From NCBI GenBank assembly GCA_026390315.1, contig JAPLGE010000069.1, positions 1 to 36,703 of the forward strand: a stretch of DNA of 36,703 nucleotides, given 5' to 3'. Both the position numbers and the translations under genes were made by a program. Shown piece by piece: positions 26,804-36,382 of this stretch (the first letter of the stretch is position 1; each line of letters begins with the position of its first letter). The notes under the pieces were generated by a model. The model was not told where the DNA came from. It saw nothing but the letters and a program-made list of their open reading frames with translations, and did no database searches. Source of the DNA: Candidatus Bipolaricaulota bacterium. GTDB taxonomy: Bacteria > Bipolaricaulota > Bipolaricaulia > UBA7950 > UBA9294.

Positions 26804-27861
26804 CGCGGCGCGCGGTGACCGTCGGAGACGTTCGCATCGGAGGAGGGGCCCCGATCGTCGTTCAGTCCATGACGAACACCGACACGCGCGACGTGGCGGC
26901 GACCGTCGCTCAGATCGCGCTTCTCGAACGAGCCGGGTGCGAGATTGTCCGCGTCGCGGTGCCCGACCGCGCGGCAGGAGAAGCCCTGAAGGAGATCGTC
27001 GGGCGGGCTCCGGTGCCGCTCGTCGCGGACATCCATTTCGACCATCGCCTCGCCCTGCAGGCGATCGAGGCCGGCGTGGCGAAGCTGCGCTTGAACCCGG
27101 GGAACCTCACGGACCGCAGGAAAATCGCAGACATCGTCCGTGCGGCGGGCGAGGCCGGGATCCCGATTCGCGTCGGCGCGAACTCCGGCTCCCTCGCTCG
27201 GAGGTTCCGCGACGCCCACGGGCGGCCGACCGCAGAAGGGCTCGTCTCGAGTGCCCTCGAGGAAGTCCGGCTGCTGGAGGAGCTCGGGTTCGACCAGATC
27301 GTGATCTCGGTCAAGGGCACGGACGTTCCGATGACCGTGGCCGCCTATCGCGACGTCGTGCAGAAGGTCGACTATCCGCTTCACATCGGAATCACCGAGG
27401 CGGGCACGGCCCGGGAGGGGGCGATCCGCTCGTCGGTCGGACTGGGAATCCTCCTCGCGGAAGGGCTCGGAGACACGCTTCGCGTCTCGCTCGCTGCCGA
27501 TCCAGTCGAGGAGGTCCGCGTGGCGTACGAGATCCTGCGGGCCCTCGGCCTGCGGGAGCGGGGGATCTGCTACCGGGTCTGCCCGACGTGCGGCCGGACC
27601 GAGGTAGACCTCGTGAGGATCGCCCGAGAGGTCGAGGAGGCGCTCGTCGACGTGATCCAGCCGCTCACCGTGGCCCTGATGGGGTGCGTGGTGAACGGCC
27701 TGGGCGAGGCCGGGGAGGCGGACGTCGCCCTCGTGGGTGGGCCCCACAGCGGGACGGTGTATGTCGACGGAGAACCGGTCGACCGCGCGGTGCTGGAGGC
27801 GGGCCTCGCGGAAGCCGTGATCCGCGCCGTGCGCGCGAAGGTGGGCTCCCATGACGGCTAG
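26800..27861 (+). CDS. ispG: 4-hydroxy-3-methylbut-2-enyl diphosphate synthase IspG/GcpE
   Basis: APIVVQSMTNTDTRDVAATVAQI...ADIHFDHRLAL...LRLNPGN...CPTCGRTEVDL...MGCVVNGLGEA. Confidence 0.95.
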   Translation: MTRRAVTVGDVRIGGGAPIVVQSMTNTDTRDVAATVAQIALLERAGCEIVRVAVPDRAAGEALKEIVGRAPVPLVADIHFDHRLALQAIEAGVAKLRLNPGNLTDRRKIADIVRAAGEAGIPIRVGANSGSLARRFRDAHGRPTAEGLVSSALEEVRLLEELGFDQIVISVKGTDVPMTVAAYRDVVQKVDYPLHIGITEAGTAREGAIRSSVGLGILLAEGLGDTLRVSLAADPVEEVRVAYEILRALGLRERGICYRVCPTCGRTEVDLVRIAREVEEALVDVIQPLTVALMGCVVNGLGEAGEADVALVGGPHSGTVYVDGEPVDRAVLEAGLAEAVIRAVRAKVGSHDG

Positions 27862-29791
27862 GGCCGGGCAGGACGTCGCGCCGAGACTCCGTGCGTCGAG
27901 CGAGGCCATCGACCTCGCGGTGGATCGAGCCGTCTCGCACCTCCTCGCGGTTCAAGGCGACGAAGGCTATTGGTGGGGGGAGCTCGAATCGAACGTCACG
28001 ATCACGGCGGAGCACCTCTTCTTGACGCACATCCTGGGCGCCGGCGACGCCGGCGAGTGGGAGAAGATCGCGCGCTATCTTCTCTCGAAGCAGCGGTCCG
28101 ACGGGACCTGGGCGAACTGGTACGACGGGCCGGGGAATCTCTCGACCACGATCGAGGCCTATCTCGCGCTCAAGATGGCGGGGACCTCCGCCGACGCGCC
28201 CGCGATGACGCGCGCCTGCGAGGCGATCCTTTCTTTGGGCGGGATCGAGGAGGCGCGGGTCTTCACGAAGATCTGGCTCGCCCTGCTCGGCGAGTGGGAC
28301 TGGCGGGGAACGCCGGTCCTTCCGCCGGAGCTCGTCCTCCTTCCGGGTTGGTCCCCCCTCAGCATCTACTCCTTCGCCTGCTGGGCCCGCGGGACGATCG
28401 TTCCGATGACGATCATCCGCACGCTTCGGCCGGTCTTCCCCCTCCCGCGCTTCGCGCACGTCGACGAGCTCTTCGTCCGCGGAAGGGAGAGGGCGGAGCT
28501 TGCGCTTCCCCGGTCGCACCGCTCCGCCTGGGCGACGCTCTTCCTCGCGGCGGACCGGGCCTTGCGCGCTACCGAGCGCCTCCCGGTGAAGCCCTTCCGG
28601 CGGCGAGCGATCCGCGCGGCGGAACGGTGGATCGTGGCGCATCAAGAGGAGGACGGCTCCTGGGGCGGGATCCAGCCACCCTGGGTCTACTCGCTCATCG
28701 CGCTTCACGCGCTCGGCTACCCCTCGGAGCACCCCGTGATCCGCCGCGGCCTGGCTGGCTTCACCGGGCCGAAGGGCTTCGCGATCGAGGAAGAGGAGTC
28801 CTTCCGGCTCCAGTCCTGCCTCTCCCCGGTCTGGGACACGGGGCTCGCCATGCTCGCTCTGGAGGAGGCCGGCTTGGCGGAAGACCACCCGGCGCTCGTC
28901 CGGGCCGGCGAATGGCTCCTCGACGAGCAGATCCTCTCCGGCGGAGACTGGCAGGTCCGCTCGTCGGGGCGCCCCGGAGGATGGGCGTTTGAGTTCTCGA
29001 ACGACCTCTACCCGGACACCGACGACGCGGCGATCGTGGTCGCTGCCCTCTCCGGAGCCAAGCTCGACCCGGTGCGGAAGCGCGAGGCGATCGAGCGGGC
29101 CGCCGATTGGCTCCTGGCCATGCAGAGCCGAAACGGCGGTTGGGGGGCCTTCGACCGCAACAACACGCAGTCCTGGTTGCGGGAGATCCCGTTCGCCGAC
29201 TTCGGGGAGATGATCGACCCGCCCTCGGCGGACGTCACGGCGCACATCGTTGAGGTCTTGGGGCGACTCGGCTTCCTCCGCCCCGGCACCCGACGGCTCG
29301 ATCGCGCCCTCCGTTACCTCGAGGGAGAGCAGGAGGCCGACGGGGCGTGGTTCGGACGGTGGGGGGTGAACCTCACGTACGGGATCGGAGCGGTCCTCCC
29401 CGCCCTGGAAGCTGCGGGCGTGCCGGCGGAGGCTCCCGCGGTCCGCCGAGCGGTCGGCTGGCTCCTGGATCATCAGAACGCCGACGGCGGATGGGGGGAG
29501 CGCGTGGAGGGCGTGGATCCGCTCTCCAGGGGTCGCGGACCCTCCACTCCCTCGCAGACGGCCTGGGCCCTCATGGGTCTGATCGCGGCCGGCGAGGGAA
29601 GGCACCCGGCCGCGCAGCGTGGGGCCGAGTTCCTCGTCTCACGCCAGAAGGCCGACGGGAGCTGGGACGAGCCCGAGTTCACGGGGACGGGGTTCCCGAT
29701 CGACTTCATGATCAACTACCACCTCTACCGAGACGTCTTCCCGCTCTTGGCTCTCGGACGCTATCGCAAGGCCGCCGGGGAGGTCGCGTGA
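27851..29791 (+). CDS. shc: Squalene-hopene cyclase (HpnF)
   Basis: GDEGYWWGELESNVTITAEHLFLTHILG, catalytic DTDDAA, repeated QW motifs (QEADGAWFGRWG, QNADGGWGE, QKADGSWDE). Confidence 0.95.
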   Translation: MTARAGQDVAPRLRASSEAIDLAVDRAVSHLLAVQGDEGYWWGELESNVTITAEHLFLTHILGAGDAGEWEKIARYLLSKQRSDGTWANWYDGPGNLSTTIEAYLALKMAGTSADAPAMTRACEAILSLGGIEEARVFTKIWLALLGEWDWRGTPVLPPELVLLPGWSPLSIYSFACWARGTIVPMTIIRTLRPVFPLPRFAHVDELFVRGRERAELALPRSHRSAWATLFLAADRALRATERLPVKPFRRRAIRAAERWIVAHQEEDGSWGGIQPPWVYSLIALHALGYPSEHPVIRRGLAGFTGPKGFAIEEEESFRLQSCLSPVWDTGLAMLALEEAGLAEDHPALVRAGEWLLDEQILSGGDWQVRSSGRPGGWAFEFSNDLYPDTDDAAIVVAALSGAKLDPVRKREAIERAADWLLAMQSRNGGWGAFDRNNTQSWLREIPFADFGEMIDPPSADVTAHIVEVLGRLGFLRPGTRRLDRALRYLEGEQEADGAWFGRWGVNLTYGIGAVLPALEAAGVPAEAPAVRRAVGWLLDHQNADGGWGERVEGVDPLSRGRGPSTPSQTAWALMGLIAAGEGRHPAAQRGAEFLVSRQKADGSWDEPEFTGTGFPIDFMINYHLYRDVFPLLALGRYRKAAGEVA

Positions 29792-30645
29792 AGGTCGTGA
29801 AGGCGAACGTCCTCGGGTTCTGCTTCGGCGTCCGGCGTGCCGTGACGATGATCGAGACGGAGCTCGAGAAGTCGGGGGACCTGGCGACCCTGGGGGCGAT
29901 CGTCCACAACACGCACGTCGTCGACGGCCTAGCGAAGAAGGGAGGCCGGCTGGTTCGGACTCTCGACGACGTCCCGGCGGGGGGCGCCGTCGCCATCACG
30001 GCGCACGGCGCGGGGGAGGAGGTATACGAGGAGAGCAAGCGACGGGGGCTCCGCCTGATCGACACGACTTGCCCGATCGTGCGGCGGGCGCAGGAAGCGG
30101 CGGCCAAGCTCGTCGAAGAGGGTTTCTTCGTCGTCCTCTACGGCGAAGCAGAGCACCCGGAAGTGCGGGGGATCCTCTCCTGGACGCGGGGCCAGGGCTT
30201 GGCGACGCACGCTCCGGAGGTCGACGTTCCCATCCCCACGAATGCGAAGGGGATCGCGATCATCGCCCAGACGACCAAGCACCCGGCGCTGTTCGCCGAG
30301 TTCGTCCAGGCCTTGACCAAGCGCTACACCGTGCGCGTGCCGGAGATCCGCATCGTCGACACGACGTGCCCGGAGACCGGCCGTCGCTATCAGGCCGCCC
30401 GCGAGCTGGCCGGAGACGTCGACGTCATGGTCGTGGTCGGGAGTCGGTCCTCGGCCAACACGCGGAAGCTGGCGGAGACGTGCCGTGCCACGGGGAGGCC
30501 GACGTACCACATCGAGTCAGCGTCGGAGATTGACGAGGCGTGGTTCTCGCACGCGAAACGGTTCGGAGTGACGGCGGGGGCGTCGACGCCCGACGACCTG
30601 ATCGACGCCGTGGTCGAACGACTTGAGAAAGGGGGCGGGAGGTGA
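29788..30645 (+). CDS. ispH: 4-hydroxy-3-methylbut-2-enyl diphosphate reductase IspH/LytB
   Basis: GTG at 29788; three cluster Cys: GFCFGVRRAV, DTTCPIVRRAQ, DTTCPETGRRYQA. Confidence 0.95.
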   Translation: MKVVKANVLGFCFGVRRAVTMIETELEKSGDLATLGAIVHNTHVVDGLAKKGGRLVRTLDDVPAGGAVAITAHGAGEEVYEESKRRGLRLIDTTCPIVRRAQEAAAKLVEEGFFVVLYGEAEHPEVRGILSWTRGQGLATHAPEVDVPIPTNAKGIAIIAQTTKHPALFAEFVQALTKRYTVRVPEIRIVDTTCPETGRRYQAARELAGDVDVMVVVGSRSSANTRKLAETCRATGRPTYHIESASEIDEAWFSHAKRFGVTAGASTPDDLIDAVVERLEKGGGR

Positions 30646-31169
30646 AGAGAAGAGAAGAACGGGAGGGCGCTCCGCGCCTCCGCTCGACGGCGGCGACGCG
30701 ACCGCGCGCCGAGGAGGAGCCGGCGGTCCAGATCCATCGAGAGGTCGTCCGCAGGACGGCGACGAGGGCAGCCGAGTTCATCGACATCACCGGCGAGGTG
30801 GAACGAATCCTCGGACGCTCCGCCATCCGCGAAGGCTCGGTCTTCGTCTTCTCCCGGCACACGACGGCGGCGATCGTGATCAACGAACACGAGCCGCTCC
30901 TCCTTCACGACATGACGCACTTCCTCGAGCGGACCGTCCCCCGCGAGGGCGACTACCAGCACAACGACTTCACCATCCGGACCGCGAACATGACCGAGGA
31001 CGAGTGCCCGAACGGCCACGCGCACTGTCAGCACCTGGTTCTGGGGACGAGCGAGTGGATCCCCGTCTCGGAGGGGGCGCTCCTGCTCGGGAAGTGGCAG
31101 CGGATCTTCCTCGTCGAGCTCGACCGTCCGCGCGAGCGGGAGGTCGTCGTTCAGGTTCAGGGATGGTAG
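30642..31169 (+). CDS. YjbQ/UPF0047 family protein
   Basis: VFVFSRHTTAAIVINEHEP...DYQHND...NGHAHCQHLVLGTSEWIPVSEGALLLGKWQRIFLVELDRPR. Confidence 0.9.
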   Translation: MKRREEREGAPRLRSTAATRPRAEEEPAVQIHREVVRRTATRAAEFIDITGEVERILGRSAIREGSVFVFSRHTTAAIVINEHEPLLLHDMTHFLERTVPREGDYQHNDFTIRTANMTEDECPNGHAHCQHLVLGTSEWIPVSEGALLLGKWQRIFLVELDRPREREVVVQVQGW

Positions 31170-32071
31170 AGGCGCACCTCGCCGCCGTGATCAAGCCGCC
31201 GGACCGCCGGCCGACGGTCGCCGAGGCGGCGGACCTGTGCCTTCGGCTCGCCCGGACGCACTACGAGAACTTCGCGGTCGTCTCGTGGCTCACCCCTCGC
31301 CGGATGAGGGTCCACGTCGCGGCGCTCTACGCCTACTGCCGGACGGTGGACGACCTCGGCGACGAGGCGGCCGGGGACCGCGTGGAGCTCCTCGACCGCT
31401 TCGAGGCGGAGCTTGGCGCCGCCTATCGGGGCGCGGCGCGGCACCCGGTGCTCGTTGCCCTGGAACGGACGATCGAGACGTTCGCGCTCCCCGAGGAGCC
31501 CTTCCGGAAGCTCATCGAGGCGAACCGCATCGACCAAACGAAGCGCCGCTACGCGACTTTTGCCGAGCTCCTCGACTACTGCGACCATTCGGCGAACCCC
31601 GTGGGGCGCCTGTTCCTTCACCTCTTCGGTTACCGTGACGAGGAGAGGCTCGCCCTATCGGACGCAACCTGCACGGCGCTTCAGCTCACGAACTTCTGGC
31701 AGGACCTCCGGCGCGACCACTCGGCGGGGCGGATCTACCTCCCCGAGGACGACCGCGCGGCGTGGGGCGTGTCGGAGGCGGATCTTCTCGCCGCGACGGC
31801 GACGGACGAGCTCCGGGGGTTGATCGAGTCCCTCGTCGAGCGGACGAGGGACTACTTCCGTAAAGGCCTTCCCCTACTCGATCGCGTGCGCGGCCGTCTC
31901 TGGGTCGACCTCGCCCTCTTCTCGCGAGGGGGCCTCGCCATCCTGGAGAAGCTCGAGGAGCAACGGTGGGATCCGCTCAAGAGGAGGCCCGTCCTCTCAG
32001 GCGGCGAGAAGCTCGGCCTCTTCGCGAAGACGCTCGTCTTGCGGGATTGGGAGCGATGGATCGAGCGCTGA
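31163..32071 (+). CDS. hpnC: Squalene synthase HpnC
   Basis: ARTHYENFAVVSWLTPRRMRVHVAALYAYCRTVDDLGDEA...LQLTNFWQDLRRDHSAGRIYLPEDD. Confidence 0.85.
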   Translation: MVEAHLAAVIKPPDRRPTVAEAADLCLRLARTHYENFAVVSWLTPRRMRVHVAALYAYCRTVDDLGDEAAGDRVELLDRFEAELGAAYRGAARHPVLVALERTIETFALPEEPFRKLIEANRIDQTKRRYATFAELLDYCDHSANPVGRLFLHLFGYRDEERLALSDATCTALQLTNFWQDLRRDHSAGRIYLPEDDRAAWGVSEADLLAATATDELRGLIESLVERTRDYFRKGLPLLDRVRGRLWVDLALFSRGGLAILEKLEEQRWDPLKRRPVLSGGEKLGLFAKTLVLRDWERWIER

Positions 32072-32931
32072 GGGCGAGCTATCGGGCCTGCGCGCGACTG
32101 ACGCGGCGGGAGGCGAGGAACTTCTACCTTGGGTTTGCGACCCTGCCGCGGCGGAAGCGACTCGCGGTCTGTGCCGTGTACGCCTTCTGCCGCGAGGCCG
32201 ACGACATCGCCGACGGAGAGACCCCACTCGAGACGAAGAAGGCCGGGCTCGCCGAGCTGCGGGGCCGCCTCGCGCAAGCCGCCTCCGGAGCGCCGTCCGG
32301 TGAGAGAGACCTCGCCTTGGCGGACGCGATCGCGCGATTCTCCGTGGATCCGCAGGACCTCGCGGACGTGGTCGCGGGCGTCGAGATGGACCTTCGGGCC
32401 ACGCGCGTCGCGACGTACGCCGAACTCCGGCGCTACGCCGAGCTTGTGGCTTCGGCCGCGGGCCTCGCGATCCTTCCCGTCCTCGCGTGGAGGCGAGGCG
32501 GCGCCCGGGTCACGCCCCAGGCTCGGGCCGCGGCGGTGGAGCTTGGGGTGGGAATGCAGCTCGTGAACGTCCTCCGCGACGTGAAGGAGGATGCGGAGCG
32601 CGGCCGGATCTACCTTCCCCGGGAAGACCTGGTACGGTTCGACGTGACCGAGGAGGCGCTCTCTTGCGGGGTGATCGAAGGGGGGACCCGCGCGCTCCTT
32701 GCCTTCGAAGCCGAGCGGGCGCGTGAGGCCCTGAAGAAGGCTTCGGACCTCGCGTCGCGCCTCCCCCGCCACGCGCGCGGCTGCCTGGCCCTTCTTGGCG
32801 CGATCTACTCCCGCCTCCTCGATCGGATCGACGCCCGCGGCTACGACGTGTTCGGCCCGCGGATCTGCCTCACGGGCGGGGAGAAGCTCTGGCTCTTCGT
32901 CCGAACCTACCTCCGCGCGACCTTCCGATGA
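32056..32931 (+). CDS. hpnD: Presqualene diphosphate synthase HpnD
   Basis: EARNFYLGFATLPRRKRLAVCAVYAFCREADDIAD...GVGMQLVNVLRDVKEDAERGRIYLPREDL. Confidence 0.85.
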   Translation: MDRALRASYRACARLTRREARNFYLGFATLPRRKRLAVCAVYAFCREADDIADGETPLETKKAGLAELRGRLAQAASGAPSGERDLALADAIARFSVDPQDLADVVAGVEMDLRATRVATYAELRRYAELVASAAGLAILPVLAWRRGGARVTPQARAAAVELGVGMQLVNVLRDVKEDAERGRIYLPREDLVRFDVTEEALSCGVIEGGTRALLAFEAERAREALKKASDLASRLPRHARGCLALLGAIYSRLLDRIDARGYDVFGPRICLTGGEKLWLFVRTYLRATFR

Positions 32932-34229
32932 GAGAGGCGATCGTTGTCGGCGGCGGAGCCGCGGGGACGAGCGCTGCCGCCTCTCTCGCCGAGCGAGGGA
33001 TCCGCGTCCTCCTGCTCGAGCGGTCGGCTCGCCTGGGAGGGAGGGCGGCATCGTTCTCGTTTGAGAGACGCGGGGAGGAGGTAGACACCGGCGAGCACGT
33101 CCTCTTGCGCTGCTGCACGGAGGTCGTGGCGCTTCTCGCGCAGCTTGGAGTTGAGGAGAGCGTCGCGTTCCAGCCGAGGCTCCGTGTTCCGATGCGGAGC
33201 GGATCGCGTCGGACGGTCCTCCGCTCGAGTCCCCTTCCCGGGCCGCTCCACCTTCTCCCGGGCCTCCTTGGCTACAACCTACTCCATGTCCGGGAGCGGT
33301 GGCGGGCCGTGGGGACGGCGGCCCGGCTTCTCTTGGGAGGATCGAGTCAAGAGGAGACGTTCCGCGACTGGCTCGAGCGGCGAGGCGAGTCGCGCGCGGC
33401 GATCGAGAGGCTGTGGGATCCGATCTCCGTCGCCACGCTGAACGCCCACGCGAACACGGCGCGGCTCGACCTCGCGGCCAAGGTCTTCCGTGACGCCTTC
33501 TCGAGGCCCCACGGCGCAGACCTTGGCTTCTTCACGCGGCCCCTGTCCCGCGTCTTTTCGGCGATCGTCCTCTACCTTGCCGCGCGGGGCGGAGCGGTGC
33601 GCCTCGGCGCGCGGGTCGACGCGATCCTCGCGAACGGCGGCGCCGTGCGCGGCGTGCGGCTTGCGACCGGCGAGGTCCTGGAGAGCGACGCGGTCGTCGC
33701 GGCGGTCCCTCCCTTCGACCTGGGACGGCTCCTTCCCCGCGAGGCCGTGGGCGACGCGTACCTCGCCGGGCTCGGCCGGCTGCGGTGGGCGCCCATCGTG
33801 AACGTCCACCTGTGGTTTGACCGGCCGGTGCTCGAAGACCCGTTCACCGTGTGCGTCGACTCCCGCCTCCAAGCGGTCTTCGACGTCTCGCGGCTCCACA
33901 ACCAGACGGGCGCGACGCACCTCGTCCTCTCGCAGAGCGCGGCGGAGGAGTGGCTCTCCCTCTCCCCGGCCGAGATCGAGGTGGCGCTCCTTCCGGAGCT
34001 GCGCCGCGCCTTTCCCGAGGGGGAGGGCGCGAAGCGCCTCGACGCGCTCGTGGTGAAGCATCCGCGCGCGACCTGGGTCCCCGGGCCGGGAAGCGAGAGG
34101 GATCGGCTGTCTCCGCTCACCCCGATTCGCGGGCTCGTCCTCGCCGGAGACGCGACGACGACCGGCTGGCCGTCGACGCTCGAAGGGGCGGTGCGGTCCG
34201 GGCGGACCGCGGCTGGGCTCCTCCTCTGA
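32928..34229 (+). CDS. hpnE: Hydroxysqualene dehydroxylase-like FAD oxidoreductase HpnE
   Basis: AIVVGGGAAGTSAAASLAERGIRVLLLERSARLGGRAASF...VLAGDATTTGWPSTLEGAVRSGRTAA. Confidence 0.9.
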   Translation: MREAIVVGGGAAGTSAAASLAERGIRVLLLERSARLGGRAASFSFERRGEEVDTGEHVLLRCCTEVVALLAQLGVEESVAFQPRLRVPMRSGSRRTVLRSSPLPGPLHLLPGLLGYNLLHVRERWRAVGTAARLLLGGSSQEETFRDWLERRGESRAAIERLWDPISVATLNAHANTARLDLAAKVFRDAFSRPHGADLGFFTRPLSRVFSAIVLYLAARGGAVRLGARVDAILANGGAVRGVRLATGEVLESDAVVAAVPPFDLGRLLPREAVGDAYLAGLGRLRWAPIVNVHLWFDRPVLEDPFTVCVDSRLQAVFDVSRLHNQTGATHLVLSQSAAEEWLSLSPAEIEVALLPELRRAFPEGEGAKRLDALVVKHPRATWVPGPGSERDRLSPLTPIRGLVLAGDATTTGWPSTLEGAVRSGRTAAGLLL

Positions 34230-34230
34230 C

Positions 34231-34253
34231 CTCGCCCGTGGGCCACGGGCGAG
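34231..34253 (+). terminator. Strong hairpin directly after hpnE
   Basis: CTCGCCCGTG-GGC-CACGGGCGAG, perfect 10-bp stem, 1 nt after the stop codon; no U-tract. Confidence 0.5.
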
Positions 34254-34331
34254 AGGCCTCGCGAGACCCTGCGAAGCGAAGCCGTCGCCGGGCGTTCGGA
34301 CGATGCCGCTCGCTCGCACGTCCGTATGCTC

Positions 34332-34360
34332 TTGACACCCTCGAAGAGGTGCGCTAGGAT
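34332..34360 (+). promoter_or_regulatory. Sigma70-like promoter upstream of aconitase
   Basis: TTGACA (34332-34337)-N17-TAGGAT (34355-34360). Confidence 0.6.
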
Positions 34361-34472
34361 GAGAGTCGCAGATTGAGAAGTCAGTCTCATATTCCGGGAA
34401 GGCTGACCGGACCGCGGAGGCTCCGCTGGGGCCGTCGCATCGAAAAGAACGGCGCTGTGGCGTCTAGGAGAG

Positions 34473-36377
34473 GTGGTGTCCGTGCCGAAGACGATGACGG
34501 AGAAGATCCTCGCCGAGCACATTCGCGAGGGGCGGCTTGAGAAGGGGACCGAAGTCGGCATCAAGATCGACCAGTGCTTGACGCAGGACTCGACCGGGAC
34601 GATGGCGTGGCTTGAGTTCGAGTCGCTGGGTCTCGACAAGGTGAAGGCGGAGGTGGTCGTCTCCTACAGCGACCACACGTCGCTCGGGTTCAAGGGCGAG
34701 TCGACGGACGACCACATCTTCCTCCAGACGATCGCCTCCCACTACGGGGCGAAGTTCTCGAAGAACGGAAACGGCGTCTGCCACCAGGTGCACTACGAGC
34801 GGTTCGGCGTGCCCGGAAAGACGCTCCTCGGATCGGACTCCCACACCCCCACGGCCGGCGGGATCGGGATGCTTGGGATCGGGGCCGGCGGAGCGGACGT
34901 CGCCGTGGCCATGAGCGGAGGCCTCTTCTACGTCGCCGTTCCCAAGGTGATGCAGGTCGTGCTCAAAGGGAAGCTCCCCTGGGGCGTGACGGCCAAGGAC
35001 GTCGCTCTGGAAATCCTGCGGCGGATCACGGTCAAGGGCGGGGTCGGCTACTTCCTCGAGTTCTCCGGTCTGGGCGTGAAGACCCTCTCGGTACCCGAGC
35101 GCGCGACGATCACGAACATGTGCACCGAGACCGGCGCCACCTCCTCCGTCTTCCCTTCGGACCTCGTGACCAAGCGCTTCTTCGAGATGCAGAATAGAGC
35201 GAAGGACTGGGTCGAGTTTGGCCCGGACAAGGGCGCGACCTACGACCAGACCCTCGAGATCGACCTCTCGACGCTCGTCCCGCTCGTTGCCATGCCGGGG
35301 AGCCCGGACAACGTCAAGCCGGTGACCGAGGTCGCGGGGACGAAGGTCGACCAGGTCTTCATCGGCTCGTGCACGAACGGCGGCTACCGCGATATCCGGG
35401 TCACGGCCGAGATGCTCAAAGGGAAGCACGTCTCGCCGGACATCGACGTGATCGTGTCGCCGGGGTCGCGCCAGGCGTGGGAGATGCTCGTCAAGGACGG
35501 AAGCTTCCTCGCTCTGACCGAGGCGGGCGTCCGCATGATCGAGCCAGGCTGCAACGCCTGCATCGGGATCGGCTTTGTCCCGGGCACGAACTCTCTCTCG
35601 CTTCGCACCGTGAACCGCAACTGGAAAGGCCGCGGCGGGAACGAGCTCGGGAAGCTCGCCCTCACGAGCCCCGAAGTGGCGGCGGCTTCCGCCCTCGAGG
35701 GGAAGATCGCCGACCCGCGGAGGCTCCCGCCGGTCGTCGTGCGCGTGACGAAGCTGATCGTCGACGACACGATGATCCTCGAGCCCAAGGGGAAGTCGGT
35801 CGAGATCCGCCGTGCGCCGAACATCGCCAAGATAGCGGCGCCGCGCCCGCTCCCGCCGGTGCTCAAGGGTGAGGTGCTGCTGAAGGTTGGGGACGGCATC
35901 TCGACGGACGCCATCGTCCCGGCCGGCCCGCTCACCCAGCACCTGCGCTCGAACCTCCCCGAGATCGCGAAGTTCACCTTCCACTACGAGGACAAGACCT
36001 TCGCCGCTCGCGCGGCGGAGAAGGGAGGAGGATTCCTCGTCGCGGGCGACAACTACGGCCAGGGCTCGTCGCGCGAGCACGCGGCTCTTGCTCCCTGGCA
36101 GCTCGGGATCAAGGCGGTCTTCGCCAAGAGCTACGCCCGCATCCACCGGGCGAATCTGATCAACGTCGGCATCGTCCCGTTCGTGTGCGACACGACGGGG
36201 ATCGACCAGGGCGACTCCCTTGAGATCGACGTCTCGAACCTGAAGGGGACGCTCCTTCTGCGGAACAAGACCAAGGGGACGACGATCCCGGTCCGTCACG
36301 ACCTCTCCGAGCGCGACATCCGCATGGTCAAGGCGGGCGGACTGCTCGCCATGGGGATCGCGGACCAGAAGAGGTAG
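34473..36377 (+). CDS. Aconitate hydratase, Aquifex-type/monomeric ~640 aa aconitase
   Basis: LLGSDSHTPTAGGIGMLGIGAGGADVA, GSCTNGG, PGCNACIG, GDNYGQGSSREHAALAP; exact start ambiguous (GTG 34473, GTG 34482 or ATG 34494). Confidence 0.9.
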   Translation: MVSVPKTMTEKILAEHIREGRLEKGTEVGIKIDQCLTQDSTGTMAWLEFESLGLDKVKAEVVVSYSDHTSLGFKGESTDDHIFLQTIASHYGAKFSKNGNGVCHQVHYERFGVPGKTLLGSDSHTPTAGGIGMLGIGAGGADVAVAMSGGLFYVAVPKVMQVVLKGKLPWGVTAKDVALEILRRITVKGGVGYFLEFSGLGVKTLSVPERATITNMCTETGATSSVFPSDLVTKRFFEMQNRAKDWVEFGPDKGATYDQTLEIDLSTLVPLVAMPGSPDNVKPVTEVAGTKVDQVFIGSCTNGGYRDIRVTAEMLKGKHVSPDIDVIVSPGSRQAWEMLVKDGSFLALTEAGVRMIEPGCNACIGIGFVPGTNSLSLRTVNRNWKGRGGNELGKLALTSPEVAAASALEGKIADPRRLPPVVVRVTKLIVDDTMILEPKGKSVEIRRAPNIAKIAAPRPLPPVLKGEVLLKVGDGISTDAIVPAGPLTQHLRSNLPEIAKFTFHYEDKTFAARAAEKGGGFLVAGDNYGQGSSREHAALAPWQLGIKAVFAKSYARIHRANLINVGIVPFVCDTTGIDQGDSLEIDVSNLKGTLLLRNKTKGTTIPVRHDLSERDIRMVKAGGLLAMGIADQKR

Positions 36378-36382
36378 GAGGA

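Noticed and set aside
26238-27854. 538-aa plus-strand ORF overlapping hpnG/ispG out of frame
   Set aside because: Arg/Gly/Ser-rich out-of-frame translation; the conserved proteins lie in other frames
27665-29605. 646-aa minus-strand ORF opposite squalene-hopene cyclase
   Set aside because: Antisense shadow ORF; no recognisable domain and the sense strand is clearly SHC
27851-29791. DTDDAA in place of DxDDTA in squalene-hopene cyclase as a catalytic anomaly
   Set aside because: The catalytic Asp residues are intact and, from memory, Ala at this position occurs in other bacterial SHCs, so it is not strong evidence for altered chemistry
34464-36299. 611-aa minus-strand ORF opposite aconitase
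   Set aside because: Low-complexity Arg/Asp/Leu/His-rich translation typical of the antisense of high-GC coding DNA; the plus strand encodes an unmistakable aconitase
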